A stretch of 64,000 bases of DNA from an uncultured Curtobacterium sp. (GTDB lineage Bacteria; Actinomycetota; Actinomycetes; Actinomycetales; Microbacteriaceae), in assembly GCA_913778205.1 (NCBI GenBank), contig CAJYUW010000051.1, forward strand, positions 20,842 through 84,841. The letters run 5' to 3'. Within the stretch, counting starts at the first letter, position 1. The number at the start of each line of letters is the position of its first letter. Under the pieces are notes generated by a model. The model was not told where the DNA came from. It did not search any database and was given only the letters and a program-made list of their open reading frames with translations. Below, in pieces: positions 29,149 to 40,669 of the stretch. The position numbers and the translations under genes were made by a program.

Positions 29149-29874
29149 CTACGGTGCGTCCGGGCGTTTCCCCGTGATTGCGGTCCCGATCCGGAGGTGT
29201 GTCGCGCCCTCGGCGATGGCCTCCGCGTAGTCGCCGCTCATCCCCGCGCTGATGTCCGTCGCGCCGGGCTCGAGCGACACCACACGCTCGGAGATCCCGC
29301 GCAGCCGGGCGAACGCGCGCCGGGGTTCCTCGTCGAGCGGTGCGACCGCCATGACCCCGCGGAGCCGGATGGTCCCGGTCCGGAGGACCCGCTCGACCAC
29401 GGCCTCGACGTCGTCCTCGGGCACGCCGCCGCGGCCCGGGTCGTCGGTGAGGTTCACCTGGACGAACCCGTCGACCACGGGCGGCTCGGGCTCGAGCTCG
29501 GTCGGTGCGAACGCATCGATCACCGAGGTGCGGTCGAGCGACTGCACGACGTGCGCGTAGCGGCGGACCTGCCGTGCCTTCTTCGACTGCAGCTGCCCGA
29601 CGAAGTGCCAGGTGAGCGGCAGGTCGGCCAGCTCGGCGGCCTTCGCCTGCGCCTCCTGGTGGCGGTTCTCCCCCACGTCGGTGACACCGAGCGCGGCGAG
29701 TTCGCGGACGAGCGACGCCGGGTGGAACTTGGTCACGACGACGAGCGTCAGCTCGTCGGGGCTGCGCCCCGCGACCCGCGCCGCGTCCGCGATGCCCGCC
29801 CTGACGGACGCGAGTCGCGCCTCCAGTCCGTCGTCGTGGGACGAGGCGGACGGGAGGCGCGACTCACCTGCCAT
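29149..29874 (-). CDS. PLP homeostasis protein (YggS/PROSC family)
   Basis: A 241-aa single-domain PLP-binding barrel without known catalysis, involved in pyridoxal phosphate homeostasis. [14 protein letters not shown] carries the PLP Lys; [27 protein letters not shown] and [26 protein letters not shown] are the family motifs. An ~18-residue extension precedes the core. It lies 7 nt after ftsZ and is a standard member of this cluster. Confidence 0.95.
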   Translation of the reverse strand: MAGESRLPSASSHDDGLEARLASVRAGIADAARVAGRSPDELTLVVVTKFHPASLVRELAALGVTDVGENRHQEAQAKAAELADLPLTWHFVGQLQSKKARQVRRYAHVVQSLDRTSVIDAFAPTELEPEPPVVDGFVQVNLTDDPGRGGVPEDDVEAVVERVLRTGTIRLRGVMAVAPLDEEPRRAFARLRGISERVVSLEPGATDISAGMSGDYAEAIAEGATHLRIGTAITGKRPDAP

Positions 29875-29881
29875 GGTCGGC

Positions 29882-31042
29882 TTACTTCAGGAAGTCGGGG
29901 ACGTCGAGCTCGTCGTCGTCGTCGTCGAACGCCGGGTCGGCGGCGCGCTGCGCCGGTGCCTGGTGCTCCGAGGACGCCCACGAGGAGGTCGACGGTGCGC
30001 CCTCGTCGACCGCGCCGGCCGAGGCGACCGGAGCGGTGGCACCGGCCTCGGGGTCGACCCAGCTCGAGCGACGCTCTTTCTGCTGCGCGGTCGGCTCGCC
30101 ACCGTCGAAGCCCGCGGCGATGACGGTCACGCGGACCTCGTCGCCGAGGGTGTCGTCGATGACCGCACCGAAGATGATGTTCGCCTCGGGGTGGACGGCC
30201 TCCTGCACCAGGCGGGCGGCGTCGTTGATCTCGAAGATGCCGAGGTACGACCCGCCCTGGATCGACAGGAGCACGCCGTGCGCGCCGTCGATCGAGGCCT
30301 CGAGCAGCGGGCTCGCGACGGCGAGCTCGGCGGCCTTGATCGCCCGGTCCGCGCCGCGCGAGGAGCCGATGCCCATGAGCGCCGAACCGGCACCCTGCAT
30401 GACCGACTTGACGTCGGCGAAGTCGAGGTTGATCAAGCCGGGCGTGGTGATGAGGTCGGTGATGCCCTGGACGCCGGCGAGGAGCACCTGGTCGGCGGTC
30501 GCGAAGGCCTCCACCATCGAGATGCCGCGGTCGGAGATCTCGAGCAGGCGGTCGTTCGGCACGACGATGAGCGTGTCGACCTCGTCCTTGAGCGAGGCGA
30601 CACCGTTCTCGGCCTGGGACTGGCGACGCTTGCCCTCGAAGCTGAACGGCTTCGTGACGACGCCGATGGTCAGGGCGCCGATCGACTTCGCGATGCGGGC
30701 GACCACGGGAGCACCACCCGTGCCGGTCCCACCGCCCTCGCCGGCAGTGACGAAGACCATGTCGGCGCCCGCGAGCGCCTCCTCGATCTCCTCCGCGTGG
30801 TCCTCGGCGGCGCGACGGCCGACCTCGGGGTCCGCACCGGCGCCGAGACCACGGGTGATCTCGCGACCGACGTCGAGCTTGACGTCGGCGTCGCTGAGCA
30901 GCAGCGCCTGGGCGTCCGTGTTGATCGCGATGAACTCCACGCCGCGGAGGCCGAGCTCGATCATGCGGTTCACGGCGTTGACGCCGCCGCCGCCGACTCC
31001 GACGACCTTGATGACGGCGAGGTAGTTGTGGTTCGTGGTCAC
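29882..31042 (-). CDS. ftsZ: cell division protein FtsZ
   Basis: A 386-aa tubulin-like GTPase that forms the Z ring. [12 protein letters not shown] and the tubulin signature [10 protein letters not shown] (about residue 103) bind [14 protein letters not shown] is the T7 loop. An Ala/Ser-rich linker ends in the conserved tail [11 protein letters not shown], the SepF-binding peptide. The GTG start at 31042 ([15 protein letters not shown]) has GGAGG 10 nt upstream; the in-frame extension is less conserved. The 149-nt gap to ftsQ should carry an ftsZ promoter; TAGAGG near 31073 or TAGCGT near 31124 are weak candidates. Confidence 0.97.
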   Translation of the reverse strand: MTTNHNYLAVIKVVGVGGGGVNAVNRMIELGLRGVEFIAINTDAQALLLSDADVKLDVGREITRGLGAGADPEVGRRAAEDHAEEIEEALAGADMVFVTAGEGGGTGTGGAPVVARIAKSIGALTIGVVTKPFSFEGKRRQSQAENGVASLKDEVDTLIVVPNDRLLEISDRGISMVEAFATADQVLLAGVQGITDLITTPGLINLDFADVKSVMQGAGSALMGIGSSRGADRAIKAAELAVASPLLEASIDGAHGVLLSIQGGSYLGIFEINDAARLVQEAVHPEANIIFGAVIDDTLGDEVRVTVIAAGFDGGEPTAQQKERRSSWVDPEAGATAPVASAGAVDEGAPSTSSWASSEHQAPAQRAADPAFDDDDDELDVPDFLK

Positions 31043-31191
31043 GTCAGTCCGGCCTCCGGTTGAACCCTCAACCTCTACTTGAAAGTCAGGGTCATTGCTG
31101 CTAGGTGTGGTGCTTGCGTCGACGCTACGGGTGCCCTCCCGACGAGGCACAGCCGCCACGCCGCGTGTCGCCCGATTCCGCCCGAACCGGG

Positions 31192-32535
31192 TCAGCCCGC
31201 CGCGCGGACGACGCCGTTGTCCGGCGCGCTGACGTCGTACTCGACGACCTTCCCCGGGGCCCGCGACTCGTGGTCCCGCACCAACGCGGCGAGGAGTCGT
31301 GCCTTCGCGTCGGACGAGTCCGGGCTGCCCCACACGACCGTGGACCCGTCCTTGAGCGTCAGCGTGACGTCGTCCGCGGTGGAGGCCCGGACGCCCGTCG
31401 TCTGGGCGCGGACCGTCGACGGGAGCGCGAGCACGACCTCGGACATCGTCCGGAACACCGGCGACCCGAGCTTCGCGTTGCCGATGTCGGCGACGGGCAT
31501 CGTCGACGGGCGGGACCGGGCGGACTGCACGACGATGCCCGCCGGGTCGACCAGGTCGAAGCGCCCGCCGGACCGCACCGCGACGACCGGCGTGCGCTCG
31601 GTGACCGTCACGACGAGGGTGTGCGGTGGCGCCTCCTCGGTGACGTAGCTCTCGATGAGCGGGAACTGCGCGATCTCGCGCTTCACCTCGTCGAAGTCCA
31701 GGCGCGCGAGCGGCGTGCCGATCTGCCCGGACAGGGCCCGCCGCAGTGCGGCGTCGTCCACGCGGTTCGTGCCCTCGACCCGGATCGTCTGCAGGGCCAT
31801 GAGCGGCGAGTAGACCGCCACGAGGATCGACGCACCGAGCACCAGGACGATGCTGGCGGCGGTGATCCAGGCCGCACGGCGGTGGCGGCTGCGCCGCGTG
31901 AAACGGCGGATCTCGGCGCGCTCCAGCAGGCGGCGGCGACGCCTGGCGACGCGGGCCTCGCGGGCGGTCTCCGCCGCGCGGACCCGGGAGCCGATCGGCG
32001 TCTCGAGGACGTCGACGACCGGCGCGGTGGAGCCGCCGGTCCCGGCGTCGTGCTGGTCGAGCTCCGCGTCGTGCGGTCCGGCTCCGTCGGCGGGATCGGC
32101 CGTGGCGCGGTCGCGGTCGGCGGGATCACCGGGCGCGCGATCGTCCGTGGCACGGTCGCGATCGGCGCGATCACCGCGGGTGCGGTCCTCGTCGGTGTGG
32201 TCCTCGTCGGGACTGTACCGGCGGAGCTGCTCGGCGACGGCGGACAGACCGGCTCCGAAGCGGCGGCCGGCCGCGCCCGCGACCGCACCGGCGCGGTCCC
32301 GGGACGACGGCGCCGCAGCGCCGCTCCGCGGCCCGACCGGGGCGTCGCCGTCAGCGGACTCCGTGGCGGGCGCGGGGCGCGCCTCCCGGACGTCGTCCAC
32401 CGACACGGTCTCGTTCGACCGGCGCTGGACCGGCCGTCGTGCCGGACGGGGGGCACGACGCTGCCGGGGCGCCGCGGCGCCCTCGTCCGGAGCGGTCGGC
32501 TCCGGACGGTCGTCGAACCCCTCGGGACGCTTCAC
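31192..32535 (-). CDS. ftsQ: cell division protein FtsQ
   Basis: A 447-aa bitopic divisome protein. The first ~230 residues are cytoplasmic, highly charged and low-complexity, with [24 protein letters not shown] repeats (about 130-160). One transmembrane helix follows ([22 protein letters not shown]). The extracellular part has a POTRA domain ([24 protein letters not shown]) and the FtsQ beta domain. The cytoplasmic domain is far longer than in E. coli FtsQ. The GTG overlaps the murC stop by 4 nt. It connects FtsL and partners to the FtsW/FtsI synthase. Confidence 0.93.
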   Translation of the reverse strand: MKRPEGFDDRPEPTAPDEGAAAPRQRRAPRPARRPVQRRSNETVSVDDVREARPAPATESADGDAPVGPRSGAAAPSSRDRAGAVAGAAGRRFGAGLSAVAEQLRRYSPDEDHTDEDRTRGDRADRDRATDDRAPGDPADRDRATADPADGAGPHDAELDQHDAGTGGSTAPVVDVLETPIGSRVRAAETAREARVARRRRRLLERAEIRRFTRRSRHRRAAWITAASIVLVLGASILVAVYSPLMALQTIRVEGTNRVDDAALRRALSGQIGTPLARLDFDEVKREIAQFPLIESYVTEEAPPHTLVVTVTERTPVVAVRSGGRFDLVDPAGIVVQSARSRPSTMPVADIGNAKLGSPVFRTMSEVVLALPSTVRAQTTGVRASTADDVTLTLKDGSTVVWGSPDSSDAKARLLAALVRDHESRAPGKVVEYDVSAPDNGVVRAAG

Positions 32536-33956
32536 CGCGACCGCGCTCCGTCGGTCTCGTGCAGCGCCGAGAGCACCTGGGGGATGATCCGGTACACGTC
32601 GCCGCAGCTCAGGGTCATGATGAGGTCGCCCTCGCGCGCGACCGCGGCCGCTCGGGCGGACGCCGCGTCCCAGTCGGGCAGGAAGTCGACGCGGGACTGG
32701 TCGGCGAACCGCTCCTGGACGAGCGCGCCGGTGACACCGGGCTCGGGGTCCTCGCGGGCGCCGTAGACGTCCAGGACGACGGTGTGGTCGGCGAGCTCCT
32801 CGTAGACCTTCGCGAAGTCGCCGGCCATGAGCCGGGTGCGCGAGTAGAGGTGGGGCTGGTGGATCGCGATGATCCGGCCGGCGCCGACGACGTTCCGGGC
32901 GGCCTGCAGTGCCGCGGCGACCTCGGTGGGGTGGTGCGCGTAGTCGTCGTACACCGAGACCCCGCGCTCGACCCCGTGCAGCTCGAAGCGGCGCTGCGTG
33001 CCGCCGAAGGCCTCGATGCCGCGCACCGCGTCGGCCGGTGCGACGCCGAGCCCGGTCAGGACCGCGAAGGCCCCGACGGCGTTGACGGCGTTGTGGCGGC
33101 CGGGCACGCGGAGGGTCAGGTGGTACGTCTCGCCGCCGACGCGGAAGTCGACCTCGACACCGGCCGACTCGGTGATCCGCTCGATCCGGACGTCGGCGTC
33201 CGCGGCTTCGCCGAAGGTGACGATCTCCGGCGCGTCCTCCCGGGCACGGACGCCCGCGGTGACGCGCTGGGCCTCGCCGTCGTCGCTCGAGATCACGAGG
33301 CGCTCGGAGGCCTTCGCGGCGAAGTCGACGAACGCCTCGGTGAACGCCTCGACGCTGCCGTAGTGGTCGAGGTGGTCGGCGTCGACGTTCGTGACGAGCG
33401 CCACCGCGACGTCGTAGAGCAGGAAGGAGCCGTCGGACTCGTCGGCCTCGACGACGAACAGGTCGCTCGAGCCCGGCGCGGAGCTGGTGCCGAGGGACTG
33501 GATGACGCCACCGTTCACGAAGCTCGGGTCGAGGTCGAGCTCGACCAGCGCGGTCACGATCATGCCCGTCGAGGTCGTCTTGCCGTGCGCACCCGCGACC
33601 GCGACGAGTCGCTGCCCGGCGATGAGCGCCGCGAGGGCCTGCGACCGGTGCAGCACCGGGATGCCGCGGCGCTGCGCCTCGAGGAGCTCGGGGTTGTCGG
33701 GCCAGAGCGCGCTGGTGACGACGATCGTGTCGGCGTCCCCGACGTTCGCCGCGTCGTGCCCGATGTGCACGTCGGCGCCGAGGTCGCGCATCGTCTGGGT
33801 CGTCGCGGTCTCGCGGGAGTCGCTGCCGCTGACGCGGTGACCGGCGGCGAGGAACATCCGGGCGATGCCGCTCATGCCGGAGCCGCCGATGCCGACGAAG
33901 TGCACGGCACCGAGGTCGTCCGGGATCGGCTGGGTCAGGTCCGGCTTGATGGTCAT
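32532..33956 (-). CDS. murC: UDP-N-acetylmuramate--L-alanine ligase
   Basis: A 474-aa Mur ligase adding the first stem-peptide residue. The N-terminal Rossmann motif is [20 protein letters not shown]-binding is [13 protein letters not shown], where His instead of Asn identifies MurC. DHLDHYG and the C-terminal HQPHLYSRT are also typical. Its start overlaps the murG stop by 4 nt and its stop overlaps ftsQ by 4 nt. Confidence 0.97.
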   Translation of the reverse strand: MTIKPDLTQPIPDDLGAVHFVGIGGSGMSGIARMFLAAGHRVSGSDSRETATTQTMRDLGADVHIGHDAANVGDADTIVVTSALWPDNPELLEAQRRGIPVLHRSQALAALIAGQRLVAVAGAHGKTTSTGMIVTALVELDLDPSFVNGGVIQSLGTSSAPGSSDLFVVEADESDGSFLLYDVAVALVTNVDADHLDHYGSVEAFTEAFVDFAAKASERLVISSDDGEAQRVTAGVRAREDAPEIVTFGEAADADVRIERITESAGVEVDFRVGGETYHLTLRVPGRHNAVNAVGAFAVLTGLGVAPADAVRGIEAFGGTQRRFELHGVERGVSVYDDYAHHPTEVAAALQAARNVVGAGRIIAIHQPHLYSRTRLMAGDFAKVYEELADHTVVLDVYGAREDPEPGVTGALVQERFADQSRVDFLPDWDAASARAAAVAREGDLIMTLSCGDVYRIIPQVLSALHETDGARSR

Positions 33957-35203
33957 GGTTCCTCCGTGGTGCTGCCGGTGCTCGACCGGCCGTCGGTGTC
34001 GCGGGCCGCGTCCGCGTCGCGGGTGGCGCCCGCGTCACGGGCAGCGCTCGTCGCGTCGCTGGTCGGGCCCGCGTCGCGTGCAGCGCTCGTCGCGTCGCTG
34101 GTCGGGTCCGCGTCGCGTGCGGCGCTCGTCGCGTTGCGCGCCGCGTCGAGCACGAGGTCCGTCATCCGGTCGGCGCCGTCGCGGTGTCCCACGCTCCCGG
34201 CCCGGACCGCCATGCTCGCGACGCGGGCACGGTCCTGCAGCAGTGTCAGGAGCTGGAACGTCACCCAGTCCTGGTCGAATTCCTGGTCCGCCACGAGCAC
34301 CGCTCCCCCGGCCTCGACGACGTCCTTCGCGTTGTGCCGCTGCTCGCCGTTGCCGACGGGGTACGGCACGAGCACGCTCGGCAGTCCCGCAGCGGTGAGC
34401 TCGCACACCATGCCGGCACCGGACCGCGAGACCACGAAGTCGCTCGCGGCGTAGGCGAGGTCCATCCGGTCGCAGTACGGGAGCACGTGGTAGCCGTCGA
34501 GGTCGCTCGGACCGATGTCGGACTTCGCGCCGACGACGTGCAGCACCTGCCACCCGGCCCCGACGATCGCCGCGGCGCTGCGGTTCACCGTGCGGTTGAT
34601 GCTCCGGGCGCCCGAGGACCCACCGGTCACGAGCAGCACCGGTCGGTCGGCGTCGAGACCGAACTCGGCGAGGCCCTGTGCACGGCTGACGCGGCGGTCG
34701 AGCGACTCGACCTCGCGACGCAGCGGCATGCCGACGACGCGGCCGTGCCGGAGGCGCGTGTTCGAGAAGGTGACTCCGACGTGGTCCGTGAGGAACGCGG
34801 CCAGTCGGTTCGCGAGCCCGGGCTTCGCGTTCTGCTCGTGCACGACGATGGGGGTGCCCGTGCGCTTCGCCGCGATGTACGCCGGGGCGGCCGCGTAGCC
34901 GCCGACGCCGAGCACGACGTCGACCTCGCGGTCCCGGATGATCTGCTCGACCCGACGGACGGCACCGAGGAACGCCCCGGGGAAGCGCAGTGCCGCCGCG
35001 TTCGGCCTCCGCGGGAACGGCAGCCGCGGGATCGTCAGCAGCTCGTAGCCGCGCATCGGGACGAGCCGGGACTCCAGGCCCTCGGCGGTCCCGAGCACGA
35101 GCACCTCGGCGCCGGGGTCCCGTTCGGTCAGCCGGTCGGCGACGGCGAGCAGGGGGTTCACGTGGCCGGCGGTCCCGCCGCCGGCGAAGAGGTAGCGGCT
35201 CAC
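33953..35203 (-). CDS. murG: UDP-GlcNAc:lipid I N-acetylglucosaminyltransferase
   Basis: A 416-aa GT28 enzyme converting lipid I to lipid II at the inner membrane face. [16 protein letters not shown] (N-terminal loop), [25 protein letters not shown] and [24 protein letters not shown] are diagnostic. The last ~60 residues are unusual: a 13-residue unit [13 protein letters not shown] is repeated about three times, encoded by 39-bp DNA repeats starting at 34041, 34080 and 34119. GTG 35203 overlaps the ftsW stop by 4 nt. Confidence 0.96.
   Translation of the reverse strand: MSRYLFAGGGTAGHVNPLLAVADRLTERDPGAEVLVLGTAEGLESRLVPMRGYELLTIPRLPFPRRPNAAALRFPGAFLGAVRRVEQIIRDREVDVVLGVGGYAAAPAYIAAKRTGTPIVVHEQNAKPGLANRLAAFLTDHVGVTFSNTRLRHGRVVGMPLRREVESLDRRVSRAQGLAEFGLDADRPVLLVTGGSSGARSINRTVNRSAAAIVGAGWQVLHVVGAKSDIGPSDLDGYHVLPYCDRMDLAYAASDFVVSRSGAGMVCELTAAGLPSVLVPYPVGNGEQRHNAKDVVEAGGAVLVADQEFDQDWVTFQLLTLLQDRARVASMAVRAGSVGHRDGADRMTDLVLDAARNATSAARDADPTSDATSAARDAGPTSDATSAARDAGATRDADAARDTDGRSSTGSTTEEP
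34041..34145. repeat. 39-bp tandem repeat within the murG 3' end
   Basis: The unit beginning GCAGCGCTCGTCGCGTCGCT recurs at 34041, 34080 and 34119 (third copy partial). It encodes the 13-aa repeats of the MurG tail and, being a multiple of three, keeps frame. Confidence 0.85.
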
Positions 35204-36576
35204 CGCTGGGCTCCCTTCGTGCGCGGTCCGCGCGGGGTGGCGCCGGCACCGGAGCGGGCACCGGAGTGCAGGGTCGTGCGGCTGTCGATGCCCGGGTCCT
35301 CGGAGCGCTTGCCCGGGAGGTCCCGCGCGAACGACAGGACGACGCCGATGCCGACGAGCGTCATGATGAGCGCCGAACCACCGGCGGAGATGAGCGGCAG
35401 CGGCACGCCGAGCACGGGCAGCAGGCCGAGCACGACGGCGATGTTGACGAGCGCCTGCCCGATGATCCAGGCGAGGATGCCGCCCGTGACGGTCTTCACG
35501 AAGGGGTCGCGGCTCTGCCGGATGACCTTGATCATGCTGATCGCGAGGACCACGAAGAGGGCGAGCACGACGACCGCGCCGATGAGGCCGAGCTCCTCGC
35601 CGATGATCGCGAAGATGTAGTCGTTGTCCGCCTCCGGCAGCCACGACCACTTGGCCTTGGAGTTGCCGAGCCCGACGCCGAAGACCCCGCCGGACGCGAG
35701 CGCCCACATGCCGTGCACGGGCTGCCAGCAGAGGTCCTGGTACTGGTTCGAGTCGGTGCAGCCCGAGAGCCACGCGTTGATCCGGTACGACCGCGAGGCC
35801 GAGGTCATGGTGACGAACGGCAGCACGACCGCGATCGTCCCGACGACGACGAGCAGGTGCTTCGCGCGGGCCCCGCCGACGTAGAGCGCGCCGAGCACGA
35901 GGATGAGCATGATCATCGCCGTGCCCTGGTCGCCGCCCAGGAGCACGAGGCCGAGGGGCAGCACGATCGCGATGCCGATCGGGAGGAACAGCTCCTTCCA
36001 GTTGTCGAGCTTCTCCCGCTTGACGTACATGATCGCGCCGACGGCGAGTGCGAGCCCGAGCTTGACCGCCTCGGACGGCTGCGCGCTGAAGGACCCGATC
36101 CGGATCCAGTTGCGGTTGCCCTGGATGTTCACGCCGAGCGGTGTGTACACGAGCAGCTGCAGCAGGAGCGCCGCGCCGAGGACGCCCATCGCCCACTTCC
36201 GCCACGCGCGGGACGGCACCCGGCTCGCGATGAGCATGAGCGGGACGCCGAGCACCGCGTAGAGGCCCTGGCGCGAGGCCGCACCGAAGAAGTCGTGCGT
36301 CGCGGCGTACTGCTCGACGCTCGACGAGGACAGCACCATGACGACGCCGAAGACGACGAGGAAGAGCGTCACGCCGAGGATCGTGTAGAACGTCGCGGAC
36401 TCCGCGACGAACACGTTCTTCACCGCCACGACCGCCCCGGCCGGACGACGTCGCGCACCCGGCGCCGGCTCCGCGGTCCGCTGCCGCGCGGTCGACCCCG
36501 GTTCCACCGGACGACCGCCGCGCACGCTCCCGCCCGTGGTCGCCGCGCTAGGGCCGTTCGCCGGAAGGTCCGCCAT
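35200..36576 (-). CDS. ftsW: lipid II polymerase FtsW (SEDS family)
   Basis: A 458-aa SEDS glycosyltransferase with about ten transmembrane helices that polymerises septal glycan with FtsI. An ~58-residue disordered N-terminus precedes the first helix (ATFYTILGVTLFLVVFGVVMVLSS). ASRQGLYAVLGVPLM, NRNWIRIGSFSAQPSEAVKLGLAL, GGDQGTAMIM, EADNDYIFAIIGEELG and the late PLISAGGSALI are SEDS signatures. ATG 36576 has GGAGG 8 nt upstream and lies 29 nt inside the murD 3' end. Confidence 0.96.
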   Translation of the reverse strand: MADLPANGPSAATTGGSVRGGRPVEPGSTARQRTAEPAPGARRRPAGAVVAVKNVFVAESATFYTILGVTLFLVVFGVVMVLSSSSVEQYAATHDFFGAASRQGLYAVLGVPLMLIASRVPSRAWRKWAMGVLGAALLLQLLVYTPLGVNIQGNRNWIRIGSFSAQPSEAVKLGLALAVGAIMYVKREKLDNWKELFLPIGIAIVLPLGLVLLGGDQGTAMIMLILVLGALYVGGARAKHLLVVVGTIAVVLPFVTMTSASRSYRINAWLSGCTDSNQYQDLCWQPVHGMWALASGGVFGVGLGNSKAKWSWLPEADNDYIFAIIGEELGLIGAVVVLALFVVLAISMIKVIRQSRDPFVKTVTGGILAWIIGQALVNIAVVLGLLPVLGVPLPLISAGGSALIMTLVGIGVVLSFARDLPGKRSEDPGIDSRTTLHSGARSGAGATPRGPRTKGAQR

Positions 36577-38089
36577 CGCCGTTTCCTCCCAGGTGCTCGT
36601 GGACCGCAGCCGCGAAGCGCTCGCCCCGGTCGGCGTACGAGTCGAACTGGTCGAACGACGCCGCGGCGGGGGCGAGGAGGACCGTGTCGCCCGGTCGTGC
36701 GACCGATGCGGCATGCCGGACCGCCTCGGGCATGACCTGATCAGTGTCCGCTGCCTCGACCTGCAGCACGGGGACCGACGGCGCGTGTCGCGCGAATGCC
36801 TCGAGGACCGGCGCGCGTTCGGTGCCGATCACGACGACACCCCGGACCCCGGGACCGAACCGCTCGACGAGTCCGTCGATGTCGACGCCCTTGAACAGGC
36901 CGCCGACGATCCAGACCACGGTGTCGAACGACGCCAACGACGCGGTCGCCGCGTGCGGGTTGGTGGCCTTCGAGTCGTCGACCCAGGTGATCCCGTCCGC
37001 CGAGGCGACCCGCTCGGTCCGGTGGCGGTCCGCCCGGAACCCCCGGACCGCCTGCTGGATCGCCGCGGGCTGCACGGTCGCGGCGCGGGCGAGCGCGGCG
37101 GCCGCGAGGACGTTCATCGCCATGTGCGGGCTGGCGAGACCGGCCTGCTCGAGGTCGGCGAGCGTCGCGAGTTCCAGGGCGCTCGAACGCCGGTCCTCGG
37201 TGAAGGCCCGGTCGCACAGCACGTCCTCGACGATCCCGACGTCGCCGGGCGCGGGCACGCCCGGTGTGAACCCGACCGCGCGGCAGCCGTCGACCACGTC
37301 GGCCTGCTCGACCATCGCGCGCGTCACCTCGTCCGTCGTGTTGTAGACGCACGCCGTCACGGTGCGCTCGTAGACCTTCGCCTTCGCCGCGCGGTAGGCC
37401 TCGGCCGACCCGTGCCACTCGAGGTGGTCGTCGGCGATGTTCAGGCACGCGCTCGCGAGCGGCACGACGGCGCCGTCGCCGCTCTCGGCCATGTAGTGCA
37501 GCTGGTGGCTGGACAGCTCGACCACGAGGACGTCGAAGCCGTCCGGGTCCCGGACGACGTCGAGCACGGGGACGCCGATGTTGCCGCAGGCCACGGCACG
37601 GAGCCCCGCGGCCTCGAACATCGCGGTCGTGAGCTGCGTCGTGGTGGTCTTGCCGTTCGTGCCGGTGATCGTCACCCACGGGGCGGCGACCGGGCCGCGG
37701 ACGACCTTGTCGCGCACGCGCCAGGCGAGCTCGATGTCCCCCCACACGGTGCTGTGCTCGACCGACCAGCGGACCGAGGCGTTGTGCGGCGGCAGCCCGG
37801 GCGAGACGACGACCACGTCGGGGGCCTGCTCCACGAGTGCGGCGGGGACGGTGTCGAGCGGGGTGCGCTCGAACCGGGCACCGATCACGTCGAGCAGCTC
37901 GACCGTGTCGTCGGGGCCGTCGGGCGCGTAGACCACGACGTCGCTGCCGAGCTCGACGAGCGTGTCCGCGACCGAGAACCCCGTCGACCCGAGGCCGAGC
38001 ACGGCGACGCGGAGGCCCTTCCAGCCCTCCGCGTACCAGCTGTCGAGTCCGGCGAGCCGTCCGGGCACCGCCGCCGCGTCAGCCGACAC
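36548..38089 (-). CDS. murD: UDP-N-acetylmuramoyl-L-alanine--D-glutamate ligase
   Basis: A 513-aa Mur ligase adding the second residue. [28 protein letters not shown] (P-loop), [12 protein letters not shown] and [11 protein letters not shown] are MurD motifs. The start is taken as GTG 38089 ([11 protein letters not shown]), overlapping mraY by 11 nt; a codon at 38125 would give a 47-nt overlap and non-conserved residues. The 3' end overlaps ftsW by 29 nt, the largest overlap in the cluster. Confidence 0.95.
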   Translation of the reverse strand: MSADAAAVPGRLAGLDSWYAEGWKGLRVAVLGLGSTGFSVADTLVELGSDVVVYAPDGPDDTVELLDVIGARFERTPLDTVPAALVEQAPDVVVVSPGLPPHNASVRWSVEHSTVWGDIELAWRVRDKVVRGPVAAPWVTITGTNGKTTTTQLTTAMFEAAGLRAVACGNIGVPVLDVVRDPDGFDVLVVELSSHQLHYMAESGDGAVVPLASACLNIADDHLEWHGSAEAYRAAKAKVYERTVTACVYNTTDEVTRAMVEQADVVDGCRAVGFTPGVPAPGDVGIVEDVLCDRAFTEDRRSSALELATLADLEQAGLASPHMAMNVLAAAALARAATVQPAAIQQAVRGFRADRHRTERVASADGITWVDDSKATNPHAATASLASFDTVVWIVGGLFKGVDIDGLVERFGPGVRGVVVIGTERAPVLEAFARHAPSVPVLQVEAADTDQVMPEAVRHAASVARPGDTVLLAPAAASFDQFDSYADRGERFAAAVHEHLGGNGDGGPSGERP

Positions 38090-39182
38090 GGGTGATCCAC
38101 TCCAGGTAGAACAGGCCGACACCACCGACGACGCACAGGCCCGCGATGATCCAGAACCGGACGACGACCGTCACCTCGGCCCACCCCTTCAGCTCGAAGT
38201 GGTGGTGCAGCGGGCTCATCCGGAAGATGCGCTTGCCGTGCGTGATCTTGAAGTACGCCCGCTGCAGGATGACCGATCCGGTGACGATGAAGAACAGCCC
38301 GCCGATGAGGACGAGCAGCAGCTCGGTGCGGCTGAGGACGGCGAGCCCGGCGAGGGCGCCACCGAGGCCCAGCGAGCCGGTGTCCCCGAGGAAGATCTGC
38401 GCCGGCGAGGTGTTGTACCAGAGGAAGCCGATGAGCCCGCCGACGACGGAGGCCGCGACCACCGCGAGGTCGAGAGGGTTGGACACCGTGTAGCAGGCGT
38501 CCGCGGTGCTCGCGTCCAGCCGTGCGCCGCCGCAGATCTGGTTCGACTGCCAGAAGCCGATGATGACGTAGGACCCGATCGCGAGGATGCTCGACCCGGT
38601 CGCGAGACCGTCGAGGCCGTCCGCCACGTTGACGCCGTTCGACGTCGACACCGTGAGGAGCACGATCCACGCGAGGAACAGGATCGTGCCGATGACGGTC
38701 CCGAGCGCCATGAAGTCGAGCCACGGGATGTCCCGGATCGCGGAGATCATCGTCGACGCCGGCGGCTTGCCGTTGCTCGACGGGACGACGAGCGCGACCG
38801 TGGCGAAGACGACGCCGACGATCACCTGTCCGAGCACCTTGGCCCAGCCACCGAGCCCGAGGCTCCGCTGCCGCCGCACCTTGAGGAAGTCGTCGACGAA
38901 GCCGACGAAGCCGAGGCCCACCATGAGGAACAGCACGAGCAGGCCGGACAGCGTCACGGAGTCGCGGCCCACGAGGTGTCCGACGAAGTAGCCGATCACG
39001 GAGCCGATGATGAGGACGATGCCGCCCATCGTCGCGGTCCCGCGCTTGGTGTGGTGCGACTGCGGACCGTCGTCACGGATGAACTGTCCCCACCCGAGGC
39101 GGTGGAACAGCTTGATGAAGAGCGGCGTGAGCAGCAGCGTGAACACCAGCGACACGGCGCCGGCGACCAGGAGCGCGATCAT
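38079..39182 (-). CDS. mraY: phospho-N-acetylmuramoyl-pentapeptide-transferase
   Basis: A 367-aa polytopic enzyme making lipid I from UDP-MurNAc-pentapeptide and undecaprenyl phosphate. [55 protein letters not shown] and [12 protein letters not shown] contain the catalytic and metal-binding residues. The ATG overlaps the murF stop (ATGA). About ten transmembrane helices are visible. Confidence 0.97.
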   Translation of the reverse strand: MIALLVAGAVSLVFTLLLTPLFIKLFHRLGWGQFIRDDGPQSHHTKRGTATMGGIVLIIGSVIGYFVGHLVGRDSVTLSGLLVLFLMVGLGFVGFVDDFLKVRRQRSLGLGGWAKVLGQVIVGVVFATVALVVPSSNGKPPASTMISAIRDIPWLDFMALGTVIGTILFLAWIVLLTVSTSNGVNVADGLDGLATGSSILAIGSYVIIGFWQSNQICGGARLDASTADACYTVSNPLDLAVVAASVVGGLIGFLWYNTSPAQIFLGDTGSLGLGGALAGLAVLSRTELLLVLIGGLFFIVTGSVILQRAYFKITHGKRIFRMSPLHHHFELKGWAEVTVVVRFWIIAGLCVVGGVGLFYLEWITRVG

Positions 39183-40669
39183 TCGGTGACTCCTCCGAGT
39201 CGGTCTCCGAGGAAGCGCAGTCCGGCGGAGTTCGAGGACTTGACCAGGACGACGTCGCCGGGGCGCAGCATCGTCTGCAGGGTGCGGACGGCCTCGTCGA
39301 CGTCCTCGGTGAACACGGACTCGCCGTCCCACGATCCCTCGAGGGTGGCGGCCTGGTGGATCGGCATCGCGCCGCGGCCGACGACCACGAGCTGTCCGAT
39401 GCCGAGGCGGACCACGAGTCGGCCGAGCCGGTCGTGCTCCTCGGTCGCGAATTCGCCGAGCTCGCTCATCTCGCCGAGCACGGCGACGGCCCGCTCCCCC
39501 GGACGCACGACCTGCGCCAGGGTCCGCAACGCGGCCGCGGTCGAGTCCGGCGACGCATTGTAGGCGTCGTTGATGACGGTCACGCCCTCCGGGCCGCCCG
39601 GGAGGATCTCCATGCGCCAGCGCTCGGCTCGCGTCATCGACGCGAGCGCCGCTGCGCCGGTGGCGAGGGGGACGCCCCACAGGTTCGCCACCGTGAGCGC
39701 CGCGCTCGCGTTCATCGCGTGGTGCTCCCCGATGATCGCGAGGCGGACGTCGGCGGTCTCGCCGAGGTGATCCGTGCCTCCCGGCTGGTCGGCGGCGGGC
39801 CCGGTCAGCGTGAAGCGTGTGCCGGTCCTGTCCGTCTCGATGCCGGCGATGCGGTAGTCGGCGTCCGCCGACGTGCCGAAGCCGACGACGCGGGCGCGCG
39901 TCAGGCCGCGCATCGCGGCGACGCGGTCGTCGTCGACGTTGAGGAGGGCCGTCGCGGTCTCCGGCAGGTCCGTGACCATCTCGGACTTGGCCTTCTGGGT
40001 GGCCTCGATCCCGCCGAACTCGCCGGCGTGCGCGAGGCCCACCTTGAGGACGACGCCGACGTCGGGCTCCGCGATCGAGACGAGCTTCGCGATGTGGCCC
40101 GTGCCGCTCGCGCCCATCTCGACCACGAGGAACCGCGTGTCGTGCGTGATCCGCAGCATCGAGATCGGTGCGCCGACGTGGTTGTTGAACGACCCCTTCG
40201 GCGCGATCGTCGCGCCCTGGGTCGCGAGGATCGTGGCGAGCATGTTCTTCGTGCTCGTCTTGCCGTTCGACCCGGTGATGCCGACGACGCGGAGCGGTGC
40301 GGGACGGCCGTCCGCGTCCACCCGGTCGGCGCTGGACGCGCGCACCCGGGCGACGACGTCGTGGGCGAGCGCGGCGAGGGCGGCGTACCCGTCGGCGACG
40401 ACGATCTGCGGCGCGGTGGTCTCGACGCGCTCGGGCGTGACGACCAGCGCGGCGCCCGCCTCGGTGGCGGCGGGCACGAAGCGGCGGCCGTCGGTGACTT
40501 CACCCGGGAGGGCGAAGAAGACGCTGCCGGGGGCGACGAGACGGGAGTCCGTCTCGACGGAGCCGTCGACGACGAGGTCCGCCTGGTCGGCGACGTCGGT
40601 TGCCTGGGCGCCACCGATCAGCTCGCCGTCGACCGCGGCGGCGATCTCGGCGAGGGTCATCGGGATCAT
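39179..40669 (-). CDS. murF: UDP-N-acetylmuramoyl-tripeptide--D-alanyl-D-alanine ligase
   Basis: A 496-aa Mur ligase attaching D-Ala-D-Ala. [17 protein letters not shown] (P-loop), [34 protein letters not shown] and ALGEMSEL-like [13 protein letters not shown] are MurF motifs. The ATG at 40669 has GAGGAG 5 nt upstream and overlaps the murE stop by 4 nt. Confidence 0.97.
   Translation of the reverse strand: MIPMTLAEIAAAVDGELIGGAQATDVADQADLVVDGSVETDSRLVAPGSVFFALPGEVTDGRRFVPAATEAGAALVVTPERVETTAPQIVVADGYAALAALAHDVVARVRASSADRVDADGRPAPLRVVGITGSNGKTSTKNMLATILATQGATIAPKGSFNNHVGAPISMLRITHDTRFLVVEMGASGTGHIAKLVSIAEPDVGVVLKVGLAHAGEFGGIEATQKAKSEMVTDLPETATALLNVDDDRVAAMRGLTRARVVGFGTSADADYRIAGIETDRTGTRFTLTGPAADQPGGTDHLGETADVRLAIIGEHHAMNASAALTVANLWGVPLATGAAALASMTRAERWRMEILPGGPEGVTVINDAYNASPDSTAAALRTLAQVVRPGERAVAVLGEMSELGEFATEEHDRLGRLVVRLGIGQLVVVGRGAMPIHQAATLEGSWDGESVFTEDVDEAVRTLQTMLRPGDVVLVKSSNSAGLRFLGDRLGGVTE

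Noticed and set aside
29882..32535. A missing or cryptic ftsA between ftsQ and ftsZ
   Set aside because: Only 149 nt separate the genes; absence of ftsA is normal in actinobacteria, which use SepF.
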